From: Nanobdellati archaeon
GTDB taxonomy: Archaea > B1Sed10-29 > JAGVWA01
DNA length: 58,213 nucleotides
NCBI GenBank assembly: GCA_018304505.1
Contig: JAGVWA010000003.1
Span: 1-58,213, forward strand
Direction of reading: 5' to 3'
Shown here in pieces: positions 1-9,205 of this stretch (the stretch's first letter is position 1; each line of letters begins with the position of its first letter). The position numbers were made by a program, and so were the translations under genes. The notes below the pieces were generated by a model. The model did no database searches. It saw nothing but the letters and a program-made list of their open reading frames with translations, and was not told where the DNA came from.

Positions 1-1
1 C

Positions 2-103
2 GCCGCAATATACAAATACGAAGACCACGCCGGAGTACCCCCAGACGAAAAAAGAAACAACACCAAACGCGACGAAACAGAACTAGACATAATACTCGTG
101 TAA
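2..103 (+). CDS. 3' end of a CDS truncated by the window start; unknown product
   Basis: Open frame AAIYKYEDHAGVPPDEKRNNTKRDETELDIILV* from the window edge. Confidence 0.45.
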   Translation, partial: AAIYKYEDHAGVPPDEKRNNTKRDETELDIILV

Positions 104-122
104 AAAAACGCATACAAAGGCT

Positions 123-446
123 TTAGACGCCCCAAAAGTAGTCCTTCAAGTCTAGCTCAGAAAACATCAATCTATGGTTGCCCCAGAGCTCCCTGAGCTG
201 CTCTGTGGCCTGCTCGGCCTTCCACCTAGCGTTTTCATATCCCTCTGTGTCAGACTGAAATGAACCAAGGCCATACCTTTGCCTGACGCCAATGTCCAAA
301 AGCGCATCACTACCCAATGAAACTTCTTCAACAAGCCTTCCTTCAAGCGACCTCGCGAGTTCACGGCCCTTGCCAAAATCGCGCTCTGCACGGGCTGTGT
401 TGATTTCACCCATCTTCCGCTCAAAAACTTCTTGATCAAGCCACAT
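123..446 (-). CDS. Small hypothetical 'MW' protein (MWLDQEVFERKMGEIN...)
   Basis: ORF 123..455; ATGTGG start 5 nt after the stop of the upstream MW gene, giving operon-like spacing. Confidence 0.65.
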   Translation of the reverse strand: MWLDQEVFERKMGEINTARAERDFGKGRELARSLEGRLVEEVSLGSDALLDIGVRQRYGLGSFQSDTEGYENARWKAEQATEQLRELWGNHRLMFSELDLKDYFWGV

Positions 447-451
447 TTTTT

Positions 452-781
452 TCACTCGCCTGAAATCGCTTCTAAGAAAGCTCGGTCATTAACAGACACC
501 GGGTCGTCATTGCCAAGTGCCGCGATTCTTTTTTCAAGCTTTCCCATTAACTCATCTTTAAGTCCTTCTGCATCTCGGTTTTTTTCGCCGTCGGTAACGT
601 GCGTCCACTTCCCGTCCGCGTCATACGTCAGCAGCGACCCACCGTCAAGGGCGAAAATTTTGATGGCGCTTCTAAAGTCCCGCTTGATTTCAAGTGTGGC
701 TGTGTTTACGCACGCCAGGGACACGTCTTTCAGTTCCCTCAATTTCGGCGATCCTGACTCTACTGTTTCTCTGTCCCACAT
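452..781 (-). CDS. Small hypothetical 'MW' protein (MWDRETVESGSPKLREL...)
   Basis: ORF of 109 aa starting ATGTGG; divergent from the gene at 869. Confidence 0.65.
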   Translation of the reverse strand: MWDRETVESGSPKLRELKDVSLACVNTATLEIKRDFRSAIKIFALDGGSLLTYDADGKWTHVTDGEKNRDAEGLKDELMGKLEKRIAALGNDDPVSVNDRAFLEAISGE

Positions 782-868
782 ACTAACTTCACATTATGGT
801 TTTTCAATTCAGGGAAATAAAAACATTTGCATATATCTTTAAATACATCTCGTTGCATAAATGAACAT

Positions 869-1129
869 ATGTGGAACATAACGACCGCATATCGGGGAGA
901 TAACGACTTCGACACCATTATACAACGACTAGGCGGCTTAACGCGGCTGGAAGAAACAGTGATTCCAGCTATCTGTGACCCTATTCCAGAACGCTTCGCA
1001 CTAGTAAACGGCCAGAGGCGAGAGGTCGCAGACCTGGCAATCAACCAGCGCAGGGGCCAAATCCAAGAAATCGTTCTCTATACTGGCGAGGATTTCGAAA
1101 CCGGTCTGTTGAATACGGGGCAAGCATAA
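869..1129 (+). CDS. Small hypothetical 'MW' protein (MWNITTAYRGDNDF...)
   Basis: TATA-like ctttaaatac about 30 nt upstream of ATGTGG; the longer ORF start at 827 lies upstream of that TATA. Confidence 0.65.
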   Translation: MWNITTAYRGDNDFDTIIQRLGGLTRLEETVIPAICDPIPERFALVNGQRREVADLAINQRRGQIQEIVLYTGEDFETGLLNTGQA

Positions 1130-1174
1130 GCGCTACAAACAAAGATACTTATTCTCCAAGATCCTTGATAGTGC

Positions 1175-1363
1175 ATGGAAGTGGAATTCGACCCAAACTT
1201 AAAGTGCTACATGGACACCTTTGGGGGGAAAATCAATCACCTGAACCCTGAATTCATTGCAGAGCTAAAAAAACTCGACGCACAGGCTGAAGCAGGCATA
1301 AAAAGCGGCAAGCTCAAGCCCATGGCGCGCGCGGAACGCAGAAAGGCCTTCGGGTTGGAGTGA
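1175..1363 (+). CDS. Small hypothetical protein
   Basis: 62-aa ORF MEVEFDPNLKCYMDTFGGK... Confidence 0.5.
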   Translation: MEVEFDPNLKCYMDTFGGKINHLNPEFIAELKKLDAQAEAGIKSGKLKPMARAERRKAFGLE

Positions 1364-1381
1364 CTCGAAAAAGGGCCGCGC

Positions 1382-1417
1382 GTAGTGTAAGACGCTGCAG
1401 TGTGTAGTGTAAGACGG
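1382..1417 (+). promoter_or_regulatory. Two copies of GTAGTGTAAGACGS, 22 bp apart, upstream of the orc1 TATA
   Basis: 1382-1395 and 1404-1417. Confidence 0.6.
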
Positions 1418-1454
1418 CCCAAAAGCTTTATATTCTCGGAAAGCTTATGCTTCC

Positions 1455-2483
1455 ATGATTACAATGACGCAAAACTTGTTCTATCAGAAGGAAAAAATCG
1501 TTATCAAGAACGAGATGCCCCTGCTAGAGGCCTTCGTGCCCGAGGAAATCCAGCACCGGGACGGGCAAAAACAGTTTGTGGCCCAAGCGCTGCAGCCAGC
1601 GATACAGAACATGAAGACCAGGAACGTGTTTATACACGGGCCAACAGGCACTGGCAAGACCCTGCTGACGCAGTGGATCATGAATGAGCTGAAACAGCAC
1701 TGCGATGTAAAGACAGCATATGTCAATTGTTGGAAAAAGAACACGCCACACGCCGTGCTGCAAGATGTGTTTTCACAGATCAACATATTTACCAATTACA
1801 GGCACTCGATTTCAGAACTGATGGACAAGCTAGACAAGTTCCAGCAGGACAACCGCTTGATTCTGTGCCTTGACGAAGTAGACGCCATGACTGACGATTC
1901 CCTGCTGTACGACCTCGCGCGCTCGAAAACTGGGCTGATAATGATTTCCAACGACCAGTACGCACTCATGAATCTGGACTCGCGAATCAAGAGCTCGCTG
2001 GCCAGCGAGACTATCGAGTTTCCGGCATACAGGGCCTCAGAGATCGCGGACATACTAAAGCAGCGCATCGACTATGCCTTAATGCGGGGCGCGATAAAGC
2101 AAAAGGAAATCGACACGATTGCGCGAATCAGCAGCGGCGACGTCAGAATCGCTATAGAAACCCTAAGAAAGGCCGCGCTGTTCGCAGAACAACAGGATGT
2201 GGTACAGATCACGCAGGAGCACATCGAAAAGAGCTTCGGCACAACAAGGTACTACCGTAAAACCGAGGCCTTGAAGAGGCTGAATCCTCATGAGAAATCG
2301 CTTTACCTGATTTTGGAAAAGCACGGCGAGCTGAAGACGCAGGAGCTGTACGAACGGTACTTGGAAGACGTCGATAAACCCACAACTGACAGGTCATACC
2401 GGAATTACATGAACAACATGACAAAGTTAAACCTGGTTGAGGCAGAGGGCGAATTAACTGGGCGAAGGTACAGAATCATTTAA
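1455..2483 (+). CDS. cdc6: Orc1/Cdc6 family replication initiator (copy 1)
   Basis: AAA+ Walker A GPTGTGKT, Walker B LCLDEVDAM, C-terminal winged helix; TATA-like gctttatatt upstream. Confidence 0.9.
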   Translation: MITMTQNLFYQKEKIVIKNEMPLLEAFVPEEIQHRDGQKQFVAQALQPAIQNMKTRNVFIHGPTGTGKTLLTQWIMNELKQHCDVKTAYVNCWKKNTPHAVLQDVFSQINIFTNYRHSISELMDKLDKFQQDNRLILCLDEVDAMTDDSLLYDLARSKTGLIMISNDQYALMNLDSRIKSSLASETIEFPAYRASEIADILKQRIDYALMRGAIKQKEIDTIARISSGDVRIAIETLRKAALFAEQQDVVQITQEHIEKSFGTTRYYRKTEALKRLNPHEKSLYLILEKHGELKTQELYERYLEDVDKPTTDRSYRNYMNNMTKLNLVEAEGELTGRRYRII

Positions 2484-2509
2484 TACCCCAAAGTACACAA
2501 TGAAGATGC

Positions 2510-3706
2510 ATGGGTGCGCCGCGACTTATTGGGTCACTGTTTTTCACCTTACTCATAGTACTGACGCTGCCAACGCTTATTCTTATCGGGAGTGCAAAGC
2601 AAACCCTGCTAACGCCAGACATTTATGTGCAGACGATAGACCAGATAGAAATAACAACAATTCTCGAACAGGCAGTTGGCGCTTTTGAAGATGGGGAACC
2701 AGGGGCAGAAAAAGCGGGTCAACAACTCATAGATGCGATAAGCAACGAGCTAAAGAGCAATCCAGAAATTGAAACCGACCTGAAGGGCCAACTCAAAAAC
2801 ATCACCATTAACTTATTCTCATATGTTAACGGCGAAACGCAAGAGTTGAATACCAACATCTCACTAGTTGAAATAAAACCAGCTCTCTTGGACACCCTCA
2901 CAAATGTGATGATAGAATCAGTGCCTGATTGCGAACCAGGACAGGAACAGCAACAGGTGGAGGGTGAATCTGGTCCGTCGTGCATGACCCCTGAAGCAAA
3001 GGTGCTGTTGCCAAAAATACTGGCTGGCGAGGAAATCTCAAACGAGGACGTTGTAAGTGCCATTCCTGCGTGCGGTTTGTTCGAGCTACCTCAGCTCGAG
3101 GGGCCGTTGCCAAGCTGCGTGACCGAACAAAGCCGACAGAAGCTGCTGCAGCAACTAAATGAACAGGGCTTCGACATCCGGGAAATGATCAGTGGAACCG
3201 ATGGAATCGGCAGGCCAGGCGAAACTGCTGATCTCGGTAGCGGTTTCGGCCAGGGACTTCCGGATTCTGTTGAATTGATTCCCAATGGGCCCCAAATTCA
3301 GCAAGTAAGGGAAGTCGTTGCAATGATCAACACAGCCATAGTTGGCTCACTCATTACGATATTAGTATTGCTAGCATTACTCTTTTTCATCAACCGCAAG
3401 TCGAAGAAACTCAAGTTGCGCTGGGTAGGTTTACCCTTGCTGATTTCGTCATTGCTGCTCGGCGGTTTGTTGTTCAGCGCATCAATGCTCACCCCCCAGC
3501 TCTTCAGCCAACTCGAGAAACAGCTAAGCGGCGCGCCTGCCTTCGCAACCACCATGCTTACAGGAATTCTAAACTCGCTTATAACCCGGATCTTCATAAA
3601 CCTGGAAATTGCCGCCGGCGTGTTGTTCGTAATTGGGCTCGCGCTGGTTGCTTACTCATTCCTTGCTGCCAAAAAGGTGGGAAAGGAGGGGAACCGCGAC
3701 AAGTAA
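2510..3706 (+). CDS. Membrane protein, extracytoplasmic region flanked by N-terminal and C-terminal TM segments
   Basis: 398-aa ORF with hydrophobic N-terminus and three hydrophobic C-terminal segments. Confidence 0.7.
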   Translation: MGAPRLIGSLFFTLLIVLTLPTLILIGSAKQTLLTPDIYVQTIDQIEITTILEQAVGAFEDGEPGAEKAGQQLIDAISNELKSNPEIETDLKGQLKNITINLFSYVNGETQELNTNISLVEIKPALLDTLTNVMIESVPDCEPGQEQQQVEGESGPSCMTPEAKVLLPKILAGEEISNEDVVSAIPACGLFELPQLEGPLPSCVTEQSRQKLLQQLNEQGFDIREMISGTDGIGRPGETADLGSGFGQGLPDSVELIPNGPQIQQVREVVAMINTAIVGSLITILVLLALLFFINRKSKKLKLRWVGLPLLISSLLLGGLLFSASMLTPQLFSQLEKQLSGAPAFATTMLTGILNSLITRIFINLEIAAGVLFVIGLALVAYSFLAAKKVGKEGNRDK

Positions 3707-3904
3707 TTCCCATTGGCTGGGTGAGCCTGTTCCCCCTTATCCCTTTTTTACGAGATCGGGTTTTTCGTAGCCATTTGGTCTTCTCCTTCACTTAGGTTAC
3801 AATTAGTTTATACCACTGGTATATATATAACTTAGGTGTATTTAGATATCATAATATGATAGACAAAGGCATTTGGCTTAAATATTCTGACAATTGGTGC
3901 TCAA

Positions 3905-4498
3905 ATGGCGCAGAGGAAAAAAGTCGAAAAAAAACGGATTGACGACGATGTACGCCTTGACGTACTAGCGTGCCTGTTCGAAAAGGGCTGCCTTGTACCG
4001 AATTTGGAGAAAATACAGAAACTTACCGGGTACCATAAAAGCACGATCAAGGCCAGCATCAACTTCCTGGCTGAAAAGGAGGTCCTAACTAGCTTCCAGC
4101 CCATGATCAACCACAAAAAATACGGTTTAAACGTAATTGCCTATACCTTAATGAAGACCGACATGAGCCAAAAGGACACCATAAAAAAGATCGAGGAAAA
4201 CGTTGACAGGGACAAAAATTTAATTTTCCTGAGTTCCGTAATCGGTGGTGGCAACTGGAACATGATCTCAACGCATTTATACCCTAGTGTGGAGGAATTC
4301 AGCCTGGGCCTGCAAAACAGGTACTATGCAAAGATCCCAGAACTTAGCAATTTCATCCAAGACAGAATGATATTCTACAAGACGGCGCCGATTTTGCACA
4401 GCAAAACCTACTCAAAGGCCGCCATCGAGATACTGAAAAAACAGCGCGCTCCGGGGAAGTTAAATAAACGGGGCAAAGTCATGGCCCCACTGCTTTAG
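3905..4498 (+). CDS. HTH transcriptional regulator, Lrp/AsnC-like
   Basis: N-terminal HTH (LEKIQKLTGYHKSTIKASINFL) plus an alpha/beta RAM-like region. Confidence 0.6.
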   Translation: MAQRKKVEKKRIDDDVRLDVLACLFEKGCLVPNLEKIQKLTGYHKSTIKASINFLAEKEVLTSFQPMINHKKYGLNVIAYTLMKTDMSQKDTIKKIEENVDRDKNLIFLSSVIGGGNWNMISTHLYPSVEEFSLGLQNRYYAKIPELSNFIQDRMIFYKTAPILHSKTYSKAAIEILKKQRAPGKLNKRGKVMAPLL

Positions 4499-5416
4499 CA
4501 TTTCACTGTACACGAGTACAGACCGCGTTTTCTTTATGGCGTCGCATGTGTAAACATTGCGCATGAAATCATATGCCCCTGCAACGTCCTTGTGCCGAAG
4601 GATACCGAGCAAATCGTGGCCAGCGGAGATTGTTGTCACTAAATGAATGTCCGGAAACCCACTGAGGTATTCAGCCGCCTCTGCAGTCCTGCCGGTCTCG
4701 GCATCAATGAGCAAAACAAGGGATATGCCCGCATTCAACTGCGGCAGATAGACGGGGTTCACGTCAATGCCTTTCTTCATTATTACCCGCTCATCAAGCA
4801 GGCGGTTCCACCTTTGGGCCACGGTGTTCCGGTGCGCGCCTAGCATTTCAGAAATCTCCTTGAAATTCAGCAACGGCTTTTCGAACCGGGCCCTGATGAG
4901 GTCCTTATCGAGCTTGCTCAGCCTGGTTTTCGTGAAATACTTCTCATCATCCAACCGCGTGCGGTGCATCTTGTACCTGTCAAGCACTATGGACAAAGAC
5001 CTGTGGTCGATCTCCTTCTTGTACGTGGTTTCCATCCACAACAGGAAAGCCGACAGGGCCCTGTCATCCTCATAAAAGATCTTCACAAGCAAGTCATTGC
5101 CCCCGGCTATCGCTTTTATCGAAAAGACATTCCTATGTTCCAGCAGGCCTTTTTTCAGCACGCCGAAGTGCGCGTTCCGGTTCAACTTGATGAAGAGCCA
5201 CGCCATGCCAGGCAAGCCGAACTTCAAAGGATTGAGCCTATAATAAGTGCCAGTAATGACGTGCTTGTCCCACAAGTTCCTGAGCTTGTAATTGATCGTG
5301 GTCTGGTTCAACTTCAGCTTCTCGGCAATGTGGCTCTCAGACAAATGCGCGCCCTCTATCAACAATAAGTTAAGTATTCGACGATCAACGTCAGACAATG
5401 CATAATTTTCAGGCAT
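4460..5416 (-). CDS. Duplicated (two-domain) Lrp/AsnC-like HTH regulator
   Basis: Two HTH-plus-effector units: YALSDVDRRILNLLLIEGAHLSESHIAEKLKLNQTTINYKL and LSKLDKDLIRARFEKPLLNFKEISEMLGAHRNTVAQRWNRL; start set at MPENYALSD. Confidence 0.65.
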   Translation of the reverse strand: MPENYALSDVDRRILNLLLIEGAHLSESHIAEKLKLNQTTINYKLRNLWDKHVITGTYYRLNPLKFGLPGMAWLFIKLNRNAHFGVLKKGLLEHRNVFSIKAIAGGNDLLVKIFYEDDRALSAFLLWMETTYKKEIDHRSLSIVLDRYKMHRTRLDDEKYFTKTRLSKLDKDLIRARFEKPLLNFKEISEMLGAHRNTVAQRWNRLLDERVIMKKGIDVNPVYLPQLNAGISLVLLIDAETGRTAEAAEYLSGFPDIHLVTTISAGHDLLGILRHKDVAGAYDFMRNVYTCDAIKKTRSVLVYSEMLKQWGHDFAPFI

Positions 5417-5572
5417 GCATACATTATGTTCTAACAAATATTTATCGATTCCCGCGCAGATGTCCAAATCCCATGAATTTGGGCACAATTTTTCATGATT
5501 TTTTAGTGCATTTTCTAGCGAGATCTTAATAATCCGCGATGCGGAATACTATATATGAGAAGGTGATGCACA

Positions 5573-5800
5573 GTGTCGGTATCAGCGTCAGTATTCATGA
5601 GAAGGTTGCCGTGGGGCACAGGGGTCATTGAGTCAGTCGCCAGCCTGTACCTGATGCTGCGCAGCGGCCTGCAGGTCATGGACATAGTTGTACTGGCAAT
5701 CCTGTCAGCCATCCTCCTCTCTGCAGGACTGAGAATACAACGCGTCAGGAAGAGATGCTCATCAATCAAGAACAAATTCAAAAAAAATCCCCACACATAA
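5573..5800 (+). CDS. Small putative membrane protein
   Basis: 75-aa ORF with hydrophobic VMDIVVLAILSAILLSAGL and basic tail. Confidence 0.35.
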   Translation: MSVSASVFMRRLPWGTGVIESVASLYLMLRSGLQVMDIVVLAILSAILLSAGLRIQRVRKRCSSIKNKFKKNPHT

Positions 5801-6082
5801 CATACGGGTGAGTCAGTCCACACATATCCAAGAGGGAGGGGCCAACAAAACCGCATGTGGGAAAGGCACTAATGCATTAAACGCAAGCCCCCTCCCCCAA
5901 CAAAAAAAACACACAAGGCATTCGCGGCCGGGCCACTTAGACCCGGAAAGAGAACCGCTAGAGGACAGGGAGTTCACAGAACGCCACCTTGGCGACTAAG
6001 AAAAAAACTAATCAAACAAACTCAAATTAACCCGGCCGGGTTCTGTACATTTTATATAAAACAACGTCTACAAAAAGCAAAC

Positions 6083-7456
6083 ATGAAAATAATGGAATCC
6101 GAAACAACAGAATTGAAAAAATCAACATCCGAACTAAAAGAAGCAATAATTTCCATCACATCCATACTAAACAAACACCCCTCAGGAGAAATCTATTTTG
6201 GCATTAAAAATGACGGTGGGGTAATTGGACAGCAATTTAGTGGAAAAACAATACGAAACATAAGCAAGTCTATTTCTGACCACATAGAACCCAAAATATT
6301 CCCAGAAATCCAAGAGATATGTACAAACAACAAGAAATGTATCCGCATCAGATTTTCGGGAACTGACTCCCCATACTATGCTTACGGCAGGCCTTATATC
6401 CGTGTTGGAGACGAAGACAGACAACTTAGTGCAAAGGAACTTGAGAACATTATCCTAGAGAAAAACATGCACAGAATGCAATGGGACAATGAACCCCATA
6501 AAAACGCAACAGTGAAAGATATAAGTACAATAAAACTAAAAAAATTCCTTAAAAAGGCAGGTTTAAAATACACTTCAACATATACCTCCCTTGAAAAACT
6601 AGGTCTCCTAAAAGGCAAGAAATTACGAAACGCGTCCCTTGCTCTATTTGCCAAAAAACCAGAAAGATTCTTTTCAAACACAAGCTTGCAGTGTGCTGTT
6701 TTTGCTACCGAAACAACCTCCGTAATTATTGACCGGCAAGAATTCACAGGCGATCTCTTTCAACTCATAGATAAAGCGGAGGAGTACATCTTAAAAAACA
6801 CTCATATTGGAATGAAAATCAGTGGCCTTCGCAGAATAGATATACCTGAAATCAATCAAGAAGCCTTTAGGGAGGCAATCATCAATGCATTTTACCACAG
6901 GGATTATAGAGAGAATGGCGGCGTTAGCATCGCTGTTTTCATGGATAGATTAGAAATACGGAGTCCGGGGGGTCTTTATGGCGGACTAACAATAGAAAAG
7001 ATCAGAGAAGAGATGGTCTCGCGAAGAAGAAACGAACTCCTTGCTGATATGTTCCGTAATGTGCATTACGTGGAAAAATGGGGTCGCGGCATTAGCCTAA
7101 TGCTTTCAAAAGAACCAAAAACACGATTCAAGGAAGTTGCCAACACTTTCATCACAATTTTCCCGAGAAAGCACGCAGCGAAAACTAGGGTAAAAACTAG
7201 GATAAAAACTAGGGTAAACGCCAAAGAGAAAATAATTGCACTCATGGAGAAACACCCCTCAATAACACGAAAAGAATTAGCCCAACGTATGGGTTTAACG
7301 ATTAAAGGCATCGATTGGAACATAAAAAATCTAAAAGGAGGAGGAATCTTAAAAAGAATCGGTTCCAGAAAAATCGGTCACTGGCATGTTATAAAACGCA
7401 AAAGCAAACAATCAACAAAATCGAAAACCCCACCTAAGAAAAAAATTCCTCGTTGA
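6083..7456 (+). CDS. AlbA_2/Schlafen-type DNA-binding domain regulator with ATP-binding domain and C-terminal wHTH
   Basis: ETTELKKSTSELKEAIISITSILNKHPSGEIYFGIKNDGGVIG; EAFREAIINAFYHRDY; C-terminal wHTH; TATA-like ttttatataaaa upstream. Confidence 0.8.
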   Translation: MKIMESETTELKKSTSELKEAIISITSILNKHPSGEIYFGIKNDGGVIGQQFSGKTIRNISKSISDHIEPKIFPEIQEICTNNKKCIRIRFSGTDSPYYAYGRPYIRVGDEDRQLSAKELENIILEKNMHRMQWDNEPHKNATVKDISTIKLKKFLKKAGLKYTSTYTSLEKLGLLKGKKLRNASLALFAKKPERFFSNTSLQCAVFATETTSVIIDRQEFTGDLFQLIDKAEEYILKNTHIGMKISGLRRIDIPEINQEAFREAIINAFYHRDYRENGGVSIAVFMDRLEIRSPGGLYGGLTIEKIREEMVSRRRNELLADMFRNVHYVEKWGRGISLMLSKEPKTRFKEVANTFITIFPRKHAAKTRVKTRIKTRVNAKEKIIALMEKHPSITRKELAQRMGLTIKGIDWNIKNLKGGGILKRIGSRKIGHWHVIKRKSKQSTKSKTPPKKKIPR

Positions 7457-8183
7457 CTACTGTCACGTTGGGGTCGACTTCTATGCCCTCAAGGTAATCA
7501 TACCAGTAAACCACTATGCCTCTGCCGAACAAATTGACGTAGGGCTGCAGCTGCTTCTTGTAGTGCTTCCGCAACTCATCCCTATCGCCGAAACTCGCCT
7601 TGCTCTCGATCCAATTCGCGGTAATGCCATTGATCCTCTCAGGCTTCTGGAAAAGAAAATCAGGGGTTTTCTCATGCAGACCGCGCTCGATAATCTGCGC
7701 CTGTGTCAAAAACCGATAGCCTCTGCGGGTTAGCCACTGCTCAAGCCGGTGCTCTGCGTTCTCGCCGTTCTTTGTCTGAATATCGGCAGCCCACGGCGCA
7801 TACACAAAATCAGTATCCACAACTTCCTTGATCTCCTTCTTGAGGCTCGAATCCTTAATTGAATCCGGGTTCAGCAGAAGCCCCCTGACCTCCGTTTTCG
7901 TGAACCCCTCATGCAGTAAAATGAAACCCGCCATCAGCACTGGCGAGAATTTTTCCTTCTCCGCGATCTTCTTAATCGTCATGCCACGCTTCCATTCCTT
8001 ATAGAAATACTCGCTCTTTTTCTTAAGCCTGTGAAAATTCTTTAGCACAAGCTTTACCTGCTTTCTCCCCAGAATGTTGTAAAGCATGTCTTTTCGATAG
8101 CCTGCACGCTTGTGCAAATCCTCAAGATCCTTCAAAGAATTCAAGCGGTCGAGAATAAATTGGTATTCCTCTTGCTGCATCAC
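7434..8183 (-). CDS. TPD-motif nuclease-like protein, C15orf41/CDIN1-like
   Basis: EKTPDFLFQKPERINGITANWIESKASFGD: TPD motif plus PD-(D/E)xK-like ExK. Confidence 0.7.
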   Translation of the reverse strand: MMQQEEYQFILDRLNSLKDLEDLHKRAGYRKDMLYNILGRKQVKLVLKNFHRLKKKSEYFYKEWKRGMTIKKIAEKEKFSPVLMAGFILLHEGFTKTEVRGLLLNPDSIKDSSLKKEIKEVVDTDFVYAPWAADIQTKNGENAEHRLEQWLTRRGYRFLTQAQIIERGLHEKTPDFLFQKPERINGITANWIESKASFGDRDELRKHYKKQLQPYVNLFGRGIVVYWYDYLEGIEVDPNVTVVNEEFFS

Positions 8184-8235
8184 CAGAGTTTAGCAGTCAC
8201 AAGGTATAATAACATATGCGTCCCAAAATTAAAAC

Positions 8236-8838
8236 ATGAAACAAGCCGGGTTAATGTACCGGGGCGCTGAAGCAGAGCTATACAAAACTTCATACATGGG
8301 CATTGAATGCGTTTTGAAAAAGCGTGTTCCTAAAAGCTTTCGCCTAAAGGATATTGACGAAAAAATCAGGCAGCAGCGCACACGCACAGAGATAAAGAGC
8401 CTCATCAGCGCGAGAAAAATCGTGAATGCGCCACGCGTTCTGCAAGTTGATCTGAATAATGCTGCCTTCACAATTGAGTACATCGACGGGGAGAAACTAA
8501 AAGACATCATAGATGAAAAACAAATTGACGTTGAGGCTATCGAAAAAACGGCTGAGGCCATAAAGGCGATGCACGACAACAACCTGATCCACGGCGACCT
8601 GACGACTTCCAACATCATCAGGAAGGGCAATGAGATTTACTTCATTGATTTCGGCCTTTCAACCAACTCAGACAAAAATGAAGACCAGGCTGTCGATTTG
8701 CTTGTGTTGAAGAAAATGCTGAGGACGTCCCACCCCCGCCAGTTTGAAGAAATCTGGGGCCTCATCGAAAAAACATACGGCTCAAAACCAATATCAGAAA
8801 AGATAATCGAGATAGAAAAACGCGCCCGATATTTCTAA
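8236..8838 (+). CDS. bud32: Kae1-associated serine/threonine kinase Bud32
   Basis: Small kinase, MHDNNLIHGDLTTSNIIRKGNEIYFIDFGLS. Confidence 0.9.
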   Translation: MKQAGLMYRGAEAELYKTSYMGIECVLKKRVPKSFRLKDIDEKIRQQRTRTEIKSLISARKIVNAPRVLQVDLNNAAFTIEYIDGEKLKDIIDEKQIDVEAIEKTAEAIKAMHDNNLIHGDLTTSNIIRKGNEIYFIDFGLSTNSDKNEDQAVDLLVLKKMLRTSHPRQFEEIWGLIEKTYGSKPISEKIIEIEKRARYF

Positions 8839-8888
8839 AAACAAAACATTTATAAACCAAAGGCGGTTTCCTTTTCGTAGTGATCGTT

Positions 8889-9032
8889 ATGGTGGCAAGA
8901 AAAAAACCAACTACCAAAAGGAAAGCAACAACAGCAAAGAGAAAACCTGCAGCAAAGAAAAAAACAACAGCAAAGAGAAAACCTGCAGCAAAGAAAAAAA
9001 CAACAGCAAAGAGAAAGACTGCCAAGAAATAA
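8889..9032 (+). CDS. Small Lys/Ala/Thr-rich histone H1-like protein (47 aa)
   Basis: Manual translation MVARKKPTTKRKATTAKRKPAAKKKTTAKRKPAAKKKTTAKRKTAKK*; absent from the ORF track because it is under 60 aa. Confidence 0.7.
   Translation: MVARKKPTTKRKATTAKRKPAAKKKTTAKRKPAAKKKTTAKRKTAKK
8928..9014 (+). repeat. 36-bp in-frame tandem repeat, about 2.4 copies
   Basis: acaacagcaaagagaaaacctgcagcaaagaaaaaa repeated at 8928-8963 and 8964-8999, partial from 9000. Confidence 0.85.
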
Positions 9033-9143
9033 GGCGTCTTTCACACAATCAACTAGAACGTTGCGAAACCTTTTTAAACCCTTTAATTTACAATTATCAA
9101 CAACCTGATAATTCAACTAGTTTTCAGGCCAAATACAAAGGAG

Positions 9144-9205
9144 AATGTTTCGAATTGCTTGTCGAACATTGCTTATGAGGTAGAACCAGAAACAGGTTCT
9201 AACCT
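9144..9205 (+). promoter_or_regulatory. Two consecutive stem-loops in the rpsO (S15) 5' leader
   Basis: AATGTT(t)CGA-attgcttg-TCGAACATT at 9144-9170; AGGTAGAACC-agaaaca-GGTTCTAACCT at 9178-9205. Confidence 0.4.

Noticed and set aside
3901-4116. Minus-strand ORF starting MWLIMGW as a further MW protein
   Set aside because: Antisense to the HTH regulator; low-complexity hydrophobic shadow, not counted in the MW set.
7190-7230. aaaactaggrt repeat at the end of the Schlafen-like gene
   Set aside because: Simple in-frame KTRV/KTRI linker repeat between domains; common low-complexity expansion.
8762-9116. Minus-strand ORFs MAVFLFAVVFFFAAGFLF... and SLCCCFFLCC...
   Set aside because: Antisense shadows of the Lys-rich 36-bp repeat; the + strand frame is the plausible product.
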